Part shown: in pieces, positions 33,992 through 41,423 of the stretch
How the letters are laid out: every line of letters starts with the position of its first letter
How positions within the stretch are numbered: the first letter of the stretch is position 1
Source: Prevotella sp.
GTDB lineage: Bacteria; Bacteroidota; Bacteroidia; Bacteroidales; Bacteroidaceae
Length of the DNA: 64,000 bases
NCBI GenBank assembly: GCA_016291495.1
Contig: JAEEXI010000001.1
Coordinates: 306,313-370,312, forward strand
Direction: 5' to 3'
Notes under the pieces: model-generated
What the model saw: the letters and a program-made list of their open reading frames with translations, nothing else
Database searches by the model: none
Told to the model about the DNA's origin: nothing
Position numbers and translations under genes: made by a program

Positions 33992-34183
33992 ATGGCAGGT
34001 AAGAAAGCAAAGGGTAACCGCGTGCAGGTGATTCTGGAGTGCACTGAGATGAAAGAGAGTGGACTTCCTGGAACAAGTCGCTATATTACGACCAAGAATC
34101 GTAAGAATACCCCAGAGAGAATGGAACTCAAGAAGTATAATCCCATCCTGAAGCGCATGACTGTGCACAAGGAGATTAAATAA
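33992..34183 (+). CDS. rpmG: 50S ribosomal protein bL33
   Basis: A 63-residue basic protein ([20 protein letters not shown], then [20 protein letters not shown]) with the normal bL33 core. It lacks the full CxxC pairs of the zinc-binding form, keeping a single cysteine in ECTEM. It lies 4 bases after rpmB. Confidence 0.96.
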   Translation: MAGKKAKGNRVQVILECTEMKESGLPGTSRYITTKNRKNTPERMELKKYNPILKRMTVHKEIK

Positions 34184-34195
34184 TCTGTTTAAAGC

Positions 34196-34354
34196 ATGGC
34201 AAAGAAAACCGTCGCTACCCTCCACGAAGGCTCAAAGGATGGTCGCGCTTACACAAAGGTTATCAAGATGGTAAAGAGCCCCAAGACTGGTGCTTACATC
34301 TTTGACGAGCAGATGGTTCCTAACGAGGCTGTTAAGGACTTCTTTAAGAACTAA
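34196..34354 (+). CDS. DUF4295 family small protein
   Basis: The 52 residues (MAKKTVATLHEGSKDGRAYT, VIKMVKSPKTGAYIFDEQMV, then PNEAVKDFFKN) match the Bacteroidota DUF4295 family, almost always encoded after rpmB-rpmG. That context and the basic N-terminus suggest a ribosome-associated protein. A Bacteroidota-specific large-subunit protein called bL38 has been reported; I am not certain that it is this family. A strong terminator follows 19 bases later. Confidence 0.85.
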   Translation: MAKKTVATLHEGSKDGRAYTKVIKMVKSPKTGAYIFDEQMVPNEAVKDFFKN

Positions 34355-34372
34355 TATCTAGAATCCAGATAG

Positions 34373-34408
34373 AAAAACCGGAATCCAATAAGGGTTTCGG
34401 TTTTTTTT
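34373..34408 (+). terminator. Terminator of rpmB-rpmG-DUF4295
   Basis: AAAAACCGGAATCC (34373-34386) pairs with GGGTTTCGGTTTTT (34392-34405) over 14 positions with two G-T-type mismatches and a 5-base loop, running into eight Ts. Confidence 0.85.
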
Positions 34409-34434
34409 GTATATCTTATTTGCTTACTTAATCG

Positions 34435-34526
34435 TATCTTTGACCTGCGTCGAAGATACTTTCGCTCAAAAGAACAATGAAAAACATGGTTTTTCTTGGT
34501 TCTTTGCTCGCTTATTCGTACCTTTG
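34435..34526 (+). repeat. Palindromic promoter repeat, copy 2 (drives ftsY)
   Basis: It opens with TATCTTTGAC (34435) pairing with GTCGAAGATA (34449-34458). A second imperfect palindrome follows (GCTCAAAAGAAC against GGTTCTTTGCTC), and it closes with CTTATTCGTACCTTTG. Its final TACCTTTG (34519-34526) is a -7 box 32 bases before the ftsY start. The distance between the first and last boxes is 84 bases here and 83 in copy 1 (21228-21318). Confidence 0.7.
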
Positions 34527-34557
34527 TACCGTTGAAATCGAAATAAATAGAAGAATA

Positions 34558-35514
34558 ATGGGTATATTTGGCTTTTTTAATAAGGATAAAAAGGAGACAC
34601 TTGACAAAGGTCTGGAGAAGACAAAGACAAGTGTGTTTGACAAACTGGCACGTGCTGTGGCTGGTAAGTCGAAAGTGGATGACGATGTTTTGGATGATTT
34701 AGAGGAAGTGTTGATTACCAGTGATGTTGGAGTTGATACGACTCTGAAGATTATTGAGAGGATAGAAGACCGCGTTGCTCGTGACAAATATGTTAGTACT
34801 AGTGAACTGAATGGTATTTTGCGTGATGAAATCGCTGCTTTATTGGCTGAAAATAATTCCGAAGATAATGATAACTGGGACTTGCCCTCCGATCATAAGC
34901 CTTATGTTATTCTTGTTGTAGGAGTTAATGGCGTGGGTAAAACGACTACCATCGGAAAACTTGCCTGGCAGTTTAAGCAGGCTGGTAAGAAAGTCTATCT
35001 GGGAGCAGCCGATACTTTTCGTGCTGCTGCCGTAGAACAGTTGTGTATATGGGGAGAACGAGTAGGAGTACCTGTCGTCAAGCAACAGATGGGTAGTGAT
35101 CCTGCTTCAGTGGCTTTTGATACGTTGAGTTCAGCAAAGGCAAACGATGCCGATGTGGTACTGATAGATACGGCAGGTCGTCTGCATAATAAAGTTGGGC
35201 TGATGAACGAGCTGAAGAAAATCAAGGATGTGATGAAGAAAGTGTTGCCCACTGCTCCCGATGAGGTGATGCTTGTCCTTGACGGTTCTACTGGACAGAA
35301 CGCTTTTGAGCAGGCAAAACAGTTCTCTGCCGTGACACAGATTACGTCTCTTGCTATTACCAAACTTGATGGTACGGCTAAGGGAGGTGTCGTTATTGGC
35401 ATCAGCGACCAGTTGAAGGTTCCTGTGAAGTATATCGGATTGGGTGAAGGTATGGAAGATCTTCAGTTGTTTAACAAACGACAATTCGTAGACTCGCTAT
35501 TTAAAACTGAATAG
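34558..35514 (+). CDS. ftsY: Signal recognition particle receptor FtsY
   Basis: This GTPase docks SRP-ribosome complexes at the inner membrane for cotranslational insertion. I place the start at 34558 (MGIFGFFNKDKKETLDKG), giving 318 residues, because a longer frame from 34477 would begin inside the repeat upstream of its own promoter. The N domain covers about 15-100. The G domain has G1 in GVNGVGKTTTIGKLA, DTFRAAAVEQLCIWGER, G3 in LIDTAGRLHNKV, G4 in ITKLDGTAKGG and the closing IGLGEGMEDLQLF. It lacks the long acidic N-terminal A domain of E. coli. Confidence 0.96.
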   Translation: MGIFGFFNKDKKETLDKGLEKTKTSVFDKLARAVAGKSKVDDDVLDDLEEVLITSDVGVDTTLKIIERIEDRVARDKYVSTSELNGILRDEIAALLAENNSEDNDNWDLPSDHKPYVILVVGVNGVGKTTTIGKLAWQFKQAGKKVYLGAADTFRAAAVEQLCIWGERVGVPVVKQQMGSDPASVAFDTLSSAKANDADVVLIDTAGRLHNKVGLMNELKKIKDVMKKVLPTAPDEVMLVLDGSTGQNAFEQAKQFSAVTQITSLAITKLDGTAKGGVVIGISDQLKVPVKYIGLGEGMEDLQLFNKRQFVDSLFKTE

Positions 35515-35536
35515 TGAACAGTGAATAATGAAGAAG
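35509..35536. repeat. Heptamer array spanning the ftsY stop and rimO start
   Basis: Words GAATAGT, GAACAGT, GAATAAT, GAAGAAG. The ftsY stop codon (TAG, 35512) and the rimO ATG (35528) are both inside the array. Confidence 0.6.
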
Positions 35537-36835
35537 CCGACTATTGATTTCATAACGTTAGGATGTTCAAAGAATCTCGTCGATAGTGAAACGCTGATGG
35601 GACTCTTTGAGTCTCATGGCTATCATATTACCCATGATTCGGACAATCCTCAGGGTGATATTGTCGTCATTAATACCTGCGGCTTCATAGAAGATGCCAA
35701 ACAAGAAAGCATCGATACCATCTTGGAGTTTGCTCAAGCCAAGACGGAAGGAAAACTACAAAGAATTTATGTAATGGGATGTCTTTCAGAACGGTATCTT
35801 GCAGATTTGGAAAAAGAAATTCCTGAAGTTGACGGTTGGTATGGGAAGTTCAACTATAAGCAATTGCTATATGATTTAGAGGCGAGCGATGAGCGGCAAG
35901 AGGTGAAAGAATACCAAAGGCATATCACGACGCCGAAGCATTATGCTTATATCAAGATCAGTGAAGGTTGTGACCGCCATTGTGCATATTGTGCGATTCC
36001 ACTGATAACGGGAAAACACCATAGTAGGCCGATGGAAGAAATCCTGGACGAAGTACATGCCTTGGTGAAGCAAGGTGTCAAGGAGTTTAATGTGATAGCT
36101 CAGGAACTGACCTATTATGGCGTTGACATAGACGGCAAACAGCATATTGCTGAACTCATTGAGAAGATGGCCGATATCGAGGGTGTCGAATGGATTCGTC
36201 TCCACTATGCTTATCCGGCTCATTTCCCTTGGGACCTACTGCATGTGATGCGGGAGAAGAAGAATGTCTGCAAGTATCTGGACATTGCGCTGCAGCACAT
36301 CTCGGACCACATGCTCGACTGTATGCAGCGCCACGTCACCAAGGAGCAGACCTACGAACTGATTCGCCGTTTGCGCGAGGAGGTGCCGGGCATCCATATC
36401 CGTACGACGCTGATGGTTGGATTCCCTGGTGAAACAGATGAGGATTTTCAGGAATTGCTTGACTTCACCCGTTGGGCTCGTTTCGAACGGATGGGGGCAT
36501 TCGCCTATTCTGAGGAGGATGGAACTTATTCTGCTAAGCACTATAAGGACGATGTGCCTGTGGAAGTAAAACAGGCTCGGTTGGACCGCCTGATGCGTAT
36601 CCAACAGAATATCAGTGCAGAGATTGAAGCTGCCAAAATAGGACAGACCATGCGTGTCATTATTGACAGGGTAGAGGGCGACTGGTTGGTGGGGCGCAGT
36701 GAGTTTTGTTCTCCGGAGGTAGATCCTGAGGTTTTGATTCCTGCAGATGAATCACTGACCATCGGTCAGTTTTATAAAGTGAAAGTCACTGATGCAGAAG
36801 AATTTGACTTATACGCAACAACAAGATATGAATAA
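35528..36835 (+). CDS. rimO: Ribosomal protein uS12 methylthiotransferase RimO
   Basis: This radical-SAM enzyme methylthiolates an aspartate of ribosomal protein uS12. The 435 residues show an N-terminal MTTase domain with cluster cysteines in FITLGCSKNLVDSE, VVINTCGFIEDAK and VMGCLSERY. The radical-SAM motif CDRHCAYCAIP follows, and a C-terminal TRAM domain (about 370-435, MRVIIDRVEGDWLVGRSEF). The next gene starts 8 bases before its stop. Confidence 0.97.
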   Translation: MKKPTIDFITLGCSKNLVDSETLMGLFESHGYHITHDSDNPQGDIVVINTCGFIEDAKQESIDTILEFAQAKTEGKLQRIYVMGCLSERYLADLEKEIPEVDGWYGKFNYKQLLYDLEASDERQEVKEYQRHITTPKHYAYIKISEGCDRHCAYCAIPLITGKHHSRPMEEILDEVHALVKQGVKEFNVIAQELTYYGVDIDGKQHIAELIEKMADIEGVEWIRLHYAYPAHFPWDLLHVMREKKNVCKYLDIALQHISDHMLDCMQRHVTKEQTYELIRRLREEVPGIHIRTTLMVGFPGETDEDFQELLDFTRWARFERMGAFAYSEEDGTYSAKHYKDDVPVEVKQARLDRLMRIQQNISAEIEAAKIGQTMRVIIDRVEGDWLVGRSEFCSPEVDPEVLIPADESLTIGQFYKVKVTDAEEFDLYATTRYE

Positions 36836-37109
36836 CAAGGAGTTTATCAGTACATTAGCGACACGTACCGGGTATGACCAAAAGGATACTCAGAAGTTGG
36901 TGAACAATGTTATTACGGCAATGAGTGATGCCTTTGTAGAAAATAACAGCGTGATTGTACCAAACTTTGGTGTCTTTGAGACCAAAAAGAAGATGGAACG
37001 TGTGATTGTCAATCCCTCAACGGGACAGCGCATGCTAGTCCCTCCCAAATTGGTGTTGTCATTCAAACCAAACCAGACATGGAAGGATAAACTGAAAGGA
37101 GGTCGTTGA
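36828..37109 (+). CDS. HU-like DNA-binding protein
   Basis: The 93-residue HU/IHF-fold protein starts MNNKEFISTLATRTGYDQKD and has the arm-core region SVIVPNFGVFETKKKMERV, then NPSTGQRMLVPPKLVLSFKP. It is more divergent than the HU at 2485: the RGFGTF element becomes NFGVF. A longer frame from 36792 would overlap rimO by 44 bases, so the ATG at 36828 is preferred. It lies directly before the HU-LysM fusion gene and might form a heterodimer with it. Confidence 0.88.
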   Translation: MNNKEFISTLATRTGYDQKDTQKLVNNVITAMSDAFVENNSVIVPNFGVFETKKKMERVIVNPSTGQRMLVPPKLVLSFKPNQTWKDKLKGGR

Positions 37110-37111
37110 GT

Positions 37112-38209
37112 ATGGGTAAATTAACGATACAAGAGATAGCGAAGATTCTCGTTGAAAAGAACAAGCTGACTCCCAAGGAGGCAAATCAGTTTGTCGCGAT
37201 GATGTTTGAGATTATTCAGCAGCAACTGAGTCATGATGATCAGTTGAAGATAAAGGGACTAGGTACCTTTAAGATGATTCGTGTAGAGCCTCGTGAGAGT
37301 GTCAGTGTTCGTACTGGTGAGCGCGTTGTCATTGACAGTCATGCTAAAGTGACTTTTACTCCTGATGCCACCATGAAAGAATTGGTAAACAAACCGTTCT
37401 CTCAATTTGAGACTGTCATCCTTAATGAAGGCGTAGAGTTTGAGGACCTGACAGACGATTTGACAGAAGAGGAACTGGTAGAACAGGAGAATGTAGCATC
37501 CGAGGAATCTATAGTAGTTCAGCCTCTGTTGGATGTTGTAGATGATATTTCTGCTGTTGCTGAGGAAAAAGACCCCGTAGCTGAAGAGCCCCAACAAGAG
37601 AATCCTCAAATAGAAAATTCTCAAATGGAAGAATCTCTGACAGAGGAATCCTCAGATTTCTATGAAGAAGAAACCAGCTCTTGGAAAAAAATGTTGGGCT
37701 ATGGTTTGTTGACCTTTATACTGATGGCAGGTTCTGCATATGGAGGTTATTGGTATGGACATAAGACGGCAAATGTTACTGCGCAAGAATCTGTCGTTGA
37801 GACTCCAGAAATAGTGGTAGCCGACAGTATCTCTGATCTGGCTAATGATACAACGAGTATTGTTGAAGAACCTGTTGCTGAAAAGCCTGCAGAAGTGAAG
37901 TCCGTCGCCGAACAGCCTAAACCAGAAGCGAAACAAGAGCAGAAGTCGGAGGAAGAGCCTTTTTGGAAGAAATACGAGAAGATGGATGTACGTGTTCGCA
38001 CGGGAGCCTATCACATCGTTGGAACAGACCATGAGGTGAAAGTTCGCAAGGGAGAGACTCTTTCTCGCATTGCCCGTCGTGAATTAGGAGAGGGTATGTC
38101 TTGTTATATAGAGGTATACAACAATTTGAAATATAATTCCGAGTTAAAGGAAGGTCAGATTATTAAGATTCCTAAATTGAAGTGGAAGAAGCAGCGGCGT
38201 ACGGAATAA
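37112..38209 (+). CDS. HU-domain, transmembrane, LysM fusion protein
   Basis: The 365 residues hold an N-terminal HU-like DNA-binding domain (about 1-92, LKIKGLGTFKMIRVEPRES), an acidic linker (about 105-190), one membrane helix (about 195-215, GYGLLTFILMAGSAYGG) and a second acidic/proline linker. A C-terminal LysM motif follows (about 308-355, HEVKVRKGETLSRIARRELG, IEVYNNLKYNSEL). The predicted topology puts the DNA-binding part in the cytoplasm and the peptidoglycan-binding part in the periplasm. The start is the ATG at 37112 because AAAGGAGG sits 9 bases before it. It overlaps cbiB by 28 bases. Confidence 0.85.
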   Translation: MGKLTIQEIAKILVEKNKLTPKEANQFVAMMFEIIQQQLSHDDQLKIKGLGTFKMIRVEPRESVSVRTGERVVIDSHAKVTFTPDATMKELVNKPFSQFETVILNEGVEFEDLTDDLTEEELVEQENVASEESIVVQPLLDVVDDISAVAEEKDPVAEEPQQENPQIENSQMEESLTEESSDFYEEETSSWKKMLGYGLLTFILMAGSAYGGYWYGHKTANVTAQESVVETPEIVVADSISDLANDTTSIVEEPVAEKPAEVKSVAEQPKPEAKQEQKSEEEPFWKKYEKMDVRVRTGAYHIVGTDHEVKVRKGETLSRIARRELGEGMSCYIEVYNNLKYNSELKEGQIIKIPKLKWKKQRRTE

Positions 38210-39138
38210 TAGCACTCCTTATAGGATGGATATTCGATTTGTTGTTAGGTGACCCAGCATGGTTGCCACATCCTGTTGTAGGCTTTGGCAAGCTGATATC
38301 TTTCTTTGAACACCGGTTTAACGGTGGCAGTTGGCGTAAGACAAAAGGTGCCGTCATTTCTGTACTGTTGATAGCTCTTGTTTTCACTGCCACTTATTTC
38401 CTCCTTCACATCTTATCTATCACCTCTCATTTCTTATTGAAAGGGCTGGTGGAGACAATCTTCATTTTCTTTTGTCTTGCTGGTACCACTTTGATACGTG
38501 AGGTTAGGGCAGTGTTTCTGGCTTTAGATTGTTCGTTGGAGGATGGTAGACGACAGGTAGCTCGTATCGTTGGGCGTGACACTTCAGAACTTAGTGCTCA
38601 AGAAGTGCGTGTTGCTGCTTTGGAAACTCTTGCGGAGAATCTGAGTGATGGTGTGATAGCCCCGTTGTTCTGGTATGCAGTTTTGGGAGTGCCAGGCATG
38701 TTGGCATATAAAATGGTGAATACACTCGATTCCATGATTGGTTACAAGACGGAACGATACAAAGATTTTGGATGTTGGGCTGCACATATCGATGACGTTG
38801 CAAACTATGTTTCTGCTCGTCTTACAGCAATATTGATCTTGTTGGCCAATGGTAAAAAATTGGTTACCAATAGCCTATTCGTTTACAAAAACGGACGAAA
38901 TCATGCATCTCCAAACAGTGGTTATCCAGAAGCCGCCCTTGCAGGAATCCTCAATTGTCGTTTTGGTGGACCGCATTACTATTTTGGACAACTCTTCGAT
39001 AAACCGTATATTGGTACTAATGACCGGCTTTTGACGACTGATGACATGAGAAAGGCTGTTCGCATCAATCGTATTGCTGAGGTTCTTATGATTATCATGA
39101 TTATTGGATTATGGTTGTTGTTGCTCTCTTGCTTTTAA
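38182..39138 (+). CDS. cbiB: Adenosylcobinamide-phosphate synthase CbiB/CobD
   Basis: This inner-membrane enzyme attaches (R)-1-aminopropan-2-ol phosphate to adenosylcobyric acid. Its 318 residues and family motifs fit: GWIFDLLLGDPAWLPHPVVG, LETLAENLSDGVIAPLFWY, KMVNTLDSMIGYKTERYKDF and HASPNSGYPEAALAGIL. Residues ILSITSHFLL are encoded by a heptamer array (38404-38438). The gene overlaps the HU-LysM gene upstream and converges with 38 bases of overlap on the gene at 39101. Other cobalamin genes lie at 45221-48322 and 59399-63316. Confidence 0.95.
   Translation: MEEAAAYGIIALLIGWIFDLLLGDPAWLPHPVVGFGKLISFFEHRFNGGSWRKTKGAVISVLLIALVFTATYFLLHILSITSHFLLKGLVETIFIFFCLAGTTLIREVRAVFLALDCSLEDGRRQVARIVGRDTSELSAQEVRVAALETLAENLSDGVIAPLFWYAVLGVPGMLAYKMVNTLDSMIGYKTERYKDFGCWAAHIDDVANYVSARLTAILILLANGKKLVTNSLFVYKNGRNHASPNSGYPEAALAGILNCRFGGPHYYFGQLFDKPYIGTNDRLLTTDDMRKAVRINRIAEVLMIIMIIGLWLLLLSCF
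38404..38438. repeat. Degenerate intragenic heptamer array in cbiB
   Basis: Words CTTCACA, TCTTATC, TATCACC, TCTCATT, TCTTATT. The encoded ILSITSH resembles LSPLTSH from the array in the CbiJ-CbiD gene. Confidence 0.4.
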
Positions 39139-39694
39139 TGAAGTAGACGAGGACAGCTATTATCGCTGCAGCAACTAAAATGATTATCAGTAAGACAGAA
39201 TAGGATGGGGAAGAAGAATGGATGGAAGCACCGAACTTACATTGATATTGAATCATTCGGGCGATATAGGCATCTACCGTCTGCCAGTTGCCTGCCTGTA
39301 TCTCTGTAAGAAGTCGATGGAAGACCTCGTGGATGTATTTCTGGTGTTCCTCGCTCATTTCTTGAGGCAAGGTTTCGGTAGCCGAATACCAGACGATGGA
39401 ACCGTCAGTCTTTTGATGAGGAAAGATACGGAGTGTCTGCCACCCATCATAGTTGAACACATAGGTCGTAAAGAGTTGTTCGATGCTAAGACTGTCATTC
39501 TGTTGTAGGGGTTGTTGGCGGATATACGCACTGAGTGGAATGATGCGATTGTTGTTGTCGCAGACTAACAACCGACAGAAATGTTTTGCTTGTTGTTGTG
39601 GCCAATCCGAGGAAGTTGCAAAGAGAGAAACTGACCCTGCAAGGAATAGCAGGGCCAGTACGATGATTCTTTGAGAAATCTTCGCGTTCTTCAT
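39101..39694 (-). CDS. Stand-alone periplasmic domain resembling cytochrome c biogenesis protein CcsA
   Basis: The 197 residues have a signal peptide (about 1-26). A periplasmic region follows with AKHFCRLLVCDNNNRIIPLS, LFTTYVFNYDGWQTLRIFPH, PQEMSEEHQKYIHEVFHRLL and NWQTVDAYIARMIQYQCKFG, and one membrane helix near the C-terminus (about 168-188). The pattern strongly recalls the extra periplasmic domain in large Bacteroidota CcsA/ResB-type cytochrome assembly proteins, here without the haem-handling membrane part. It is the last gene of an operon encoding a c-type di-haem protein (1 base after it), so a role in maturing or supporting that cytochrome is inferred. Confidence 0.6.
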   Translation of the reverse strand: MKNAKISQRIIVLALLFLAGSVSLFATSSDWPQQQAKHFCRLLVCDNNNRIIPLSAYIRQQPLQQNDSLSIEQLFTTYVFNYDGWQTLRIFPHQKTDGSIVWYSATETLPQEMSEEHQKYIHEVFHRLLTEIQAGNWQTVDAYIARMIQYQCKFGASIHSSSPSYSVLLIIILVAAAIIAVLVYFIKSKRATTTIIQ

Positions 39695-41404
39695 TTATAT
39701 GGATTCGATGAATCGAACAATGGCATGACGATCAGTTTTCGGTAAGTTATAGAACTTCTCCGTAGCCCGATAAGCATCCGACTTCTTAGAATAGCCGTGC
39801 CACATGATAGCCTCGATGACGGTACGTGCCCGACAGTCGTGCAGGCGGTCGTCGGCATCAGTCAACTGGCGAGATAGTCCACGTCCCCAGAGTGGGGTAG
39901 TGCGGCACCATCCTGTGCGGATGTCGTTCATCATGAAGAGGCGGTGCTGTACCATGTCGGTATAGGGCCAGATGGTCTGATTCGGATATTTCGGCAACAT
40001 GTTATAAGCATCCTTTCCGATGCTGGCAGCGTAGGCCTTGATAGAGGCATCCACCCAGTAGTTGTCGGCACCCGTCTTCCACGAAGGACGATGACACTGG
40101 GCACAACCAATCTCCGAGAAGAGGGTCTTGCCACGCTTGACTTCCTCGTCATTCAGGTCACGGGCAGCAGGGACGGCCAGTCCACGATGCCATACCATGA
40201 ACTGGTAATACTGCTTGTCGCTCATCTCGCTGTCCTCTTGACGATAGCTGGTGCTGAGCATCTCATAGACACGTTCCTTGATACCCTCGTCAGTGCCGTC
40301 GGCGTAATAGCGGTGCAGATTACTCATGGCTGACTCGCCGTGTTTCTTGATGTAACTGACAACCTCTGCATTCTCGCTCTGAGCCTGTGCCCATGCGTTG
40401 GTGGTGTAGAGCCAGTTGCGGTCGGAACGCGTCACGTTGGTAATGTTCCAGATAGCGTTGGCACCAGCGCCGTCCTGTAGTGTTCCTCGCGTCATGGCAT
40501 AGGTGAAACGCTTCAGCGGACCATGATCGCCATGAAACTTTCCTGTATCGTTATAGCCTGCGGAATAGTAGGCTGAAGCCTTGAACTTACCCGCCTCCTT
40601 GTCCCACATGGCAGGATTCAGTTCTACATATTTAGACTCTGCTGCCCATTGTGCTTCGATATCCTCGTCGGTAAGGGCATCTAGCAGTCCTGTACCATAG
40701 ATACCGATGGTGGATTCCAGGCGCACCTCATAATTTGTAGGTATCGGATTCGTGTTGAAAGCCGTTGCTGGGATGGTTACCTCAGGGTAGATGAGCGAGT
40801 AGGACTCTCCGTCTGGGAAGGACATAGACAGTCCACTTTCCATTGCTGTCACGTTCTTCCACTCAATCTTGATCTGATTCTCGTCGATAGGAGCCTTGAA
40901 AGGTGTCATCGCCTGTGTCTGCGGCATACCCGTCACCTCTGAGATATACGCATTATTGTCTGGATGGTAAATAACCAACAGATAACCGTTGCCGATGGTG
41001 TTCGCACGATACTCCGTCTGACGCTTGCCATGACCATAGGATGGATGACAGGCAATACAGCTGTTGCGAACCCATGCAGGACCAAGACCCTTACGGGGTT
41101 CTTGGTCGAAGGTGTAGAGCTTTTCGAAGAAACCCTCACCGACGTTGAAGTCTTGTTCCATACCACTGACAGCATCTAATGCCGGTGCAGGAGCAGAATA
41201 GCTAGCCTTCATCGTCGTTCCCAGAGCTCCGCCAGGATACCACTCCTCTGCAGTAAACACGTCGTTTGCTTTGCCGAAGACATTCTCACTAGGAGTCAAC
41301 CCTCCCAGATCAGAGATATCGTCACTATCGGAGCAGGCTATCAGAAAGAAACCTGCTAATAGCCCAAGGGAACAAGTCTTGAATAAATCGTTTGTTTTAT
41401 ACAT
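39695..41404 (-). CDS. Di-haem c-type oxidoreductase (DUF1111/COG3488, DHOR family) lipoprotein
   Basis: The 569 residues carry a lipobox (GFFLIACSDSDD) and two CxxCH haem sites, CIACH at 116-120 and CAQCH at 434-438. GLGPAWVRNSCIACHPSYGH and VKRGKTLFSEIGCAQCHRP are diagnostic of the COG3488 di-haem family, related to bacterial di-haem peroxidases. In Proteobacteria the same family is encoded beside imelysin genes in iron-regulated loci, as here. The redox partner is unknown. It sits between the imelysin gene (19 bases) and a CcsA-like domain gene (adjacent). Confidence 0.92.
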   Translation of the reverse strand: MYKTNDLFKTCSLGLLAGFFLIACSDSDDISDLGGLTPSENVFGKANDVFTAEEWYPGGALGTTMKASYSAPAPALDAVSGMEQDFNVGEGFFEKLYTFDQEPRKGLGPAWVRNSCIACHPSYGHGKRQTEYRANTIGNGYLLVIYHPDNNAYISEVTGMPQTQAMTPFKAPIDENQIKIEWKNVTAMESGLSMSFPDGESYSLIYPEVTIPATAFNTNPIPTNYEVRLESTIGIYGTGLLDALTDEDIEAQWAAESKYVELNPAMWDKEAGKFKASAYYSAGYNDTGKFHGDHGPLKRFTYAMTRGTLQDGAGANAIWNITNVTRSDRNWLYTTNAWAQAQSENAEVVSYIKKHGESAMSNLHRYYADGTDEGIKERVYEMLSTSYRQEDSEMSDKQYYQFMVWHRGLAVPAARDLNDEEVKRGKTLFSEIGCAQCHRPSWKTGADNYWVDASIKAYAASIGKDAYNMLPKYPNQTIWPYTDMVQHRLFMMNDIRTGWCRTTPLWGRGLSRQLTDADDRLHDCRARTVIEAIMWHGYSKKSDAYRATEKFYNLPKTDRHAIVRFIESI

Positions 41405-41423
41405 TAGTTATTATCTTATTTTT

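Noticed and set aside
34477..34557. N-terminal extension of FtsY
   Set aside because: The extension would start within the palindromic repeat and upstream of the -7 box. The ATG at 34558 gives the conserved MGIFGFFNK start.
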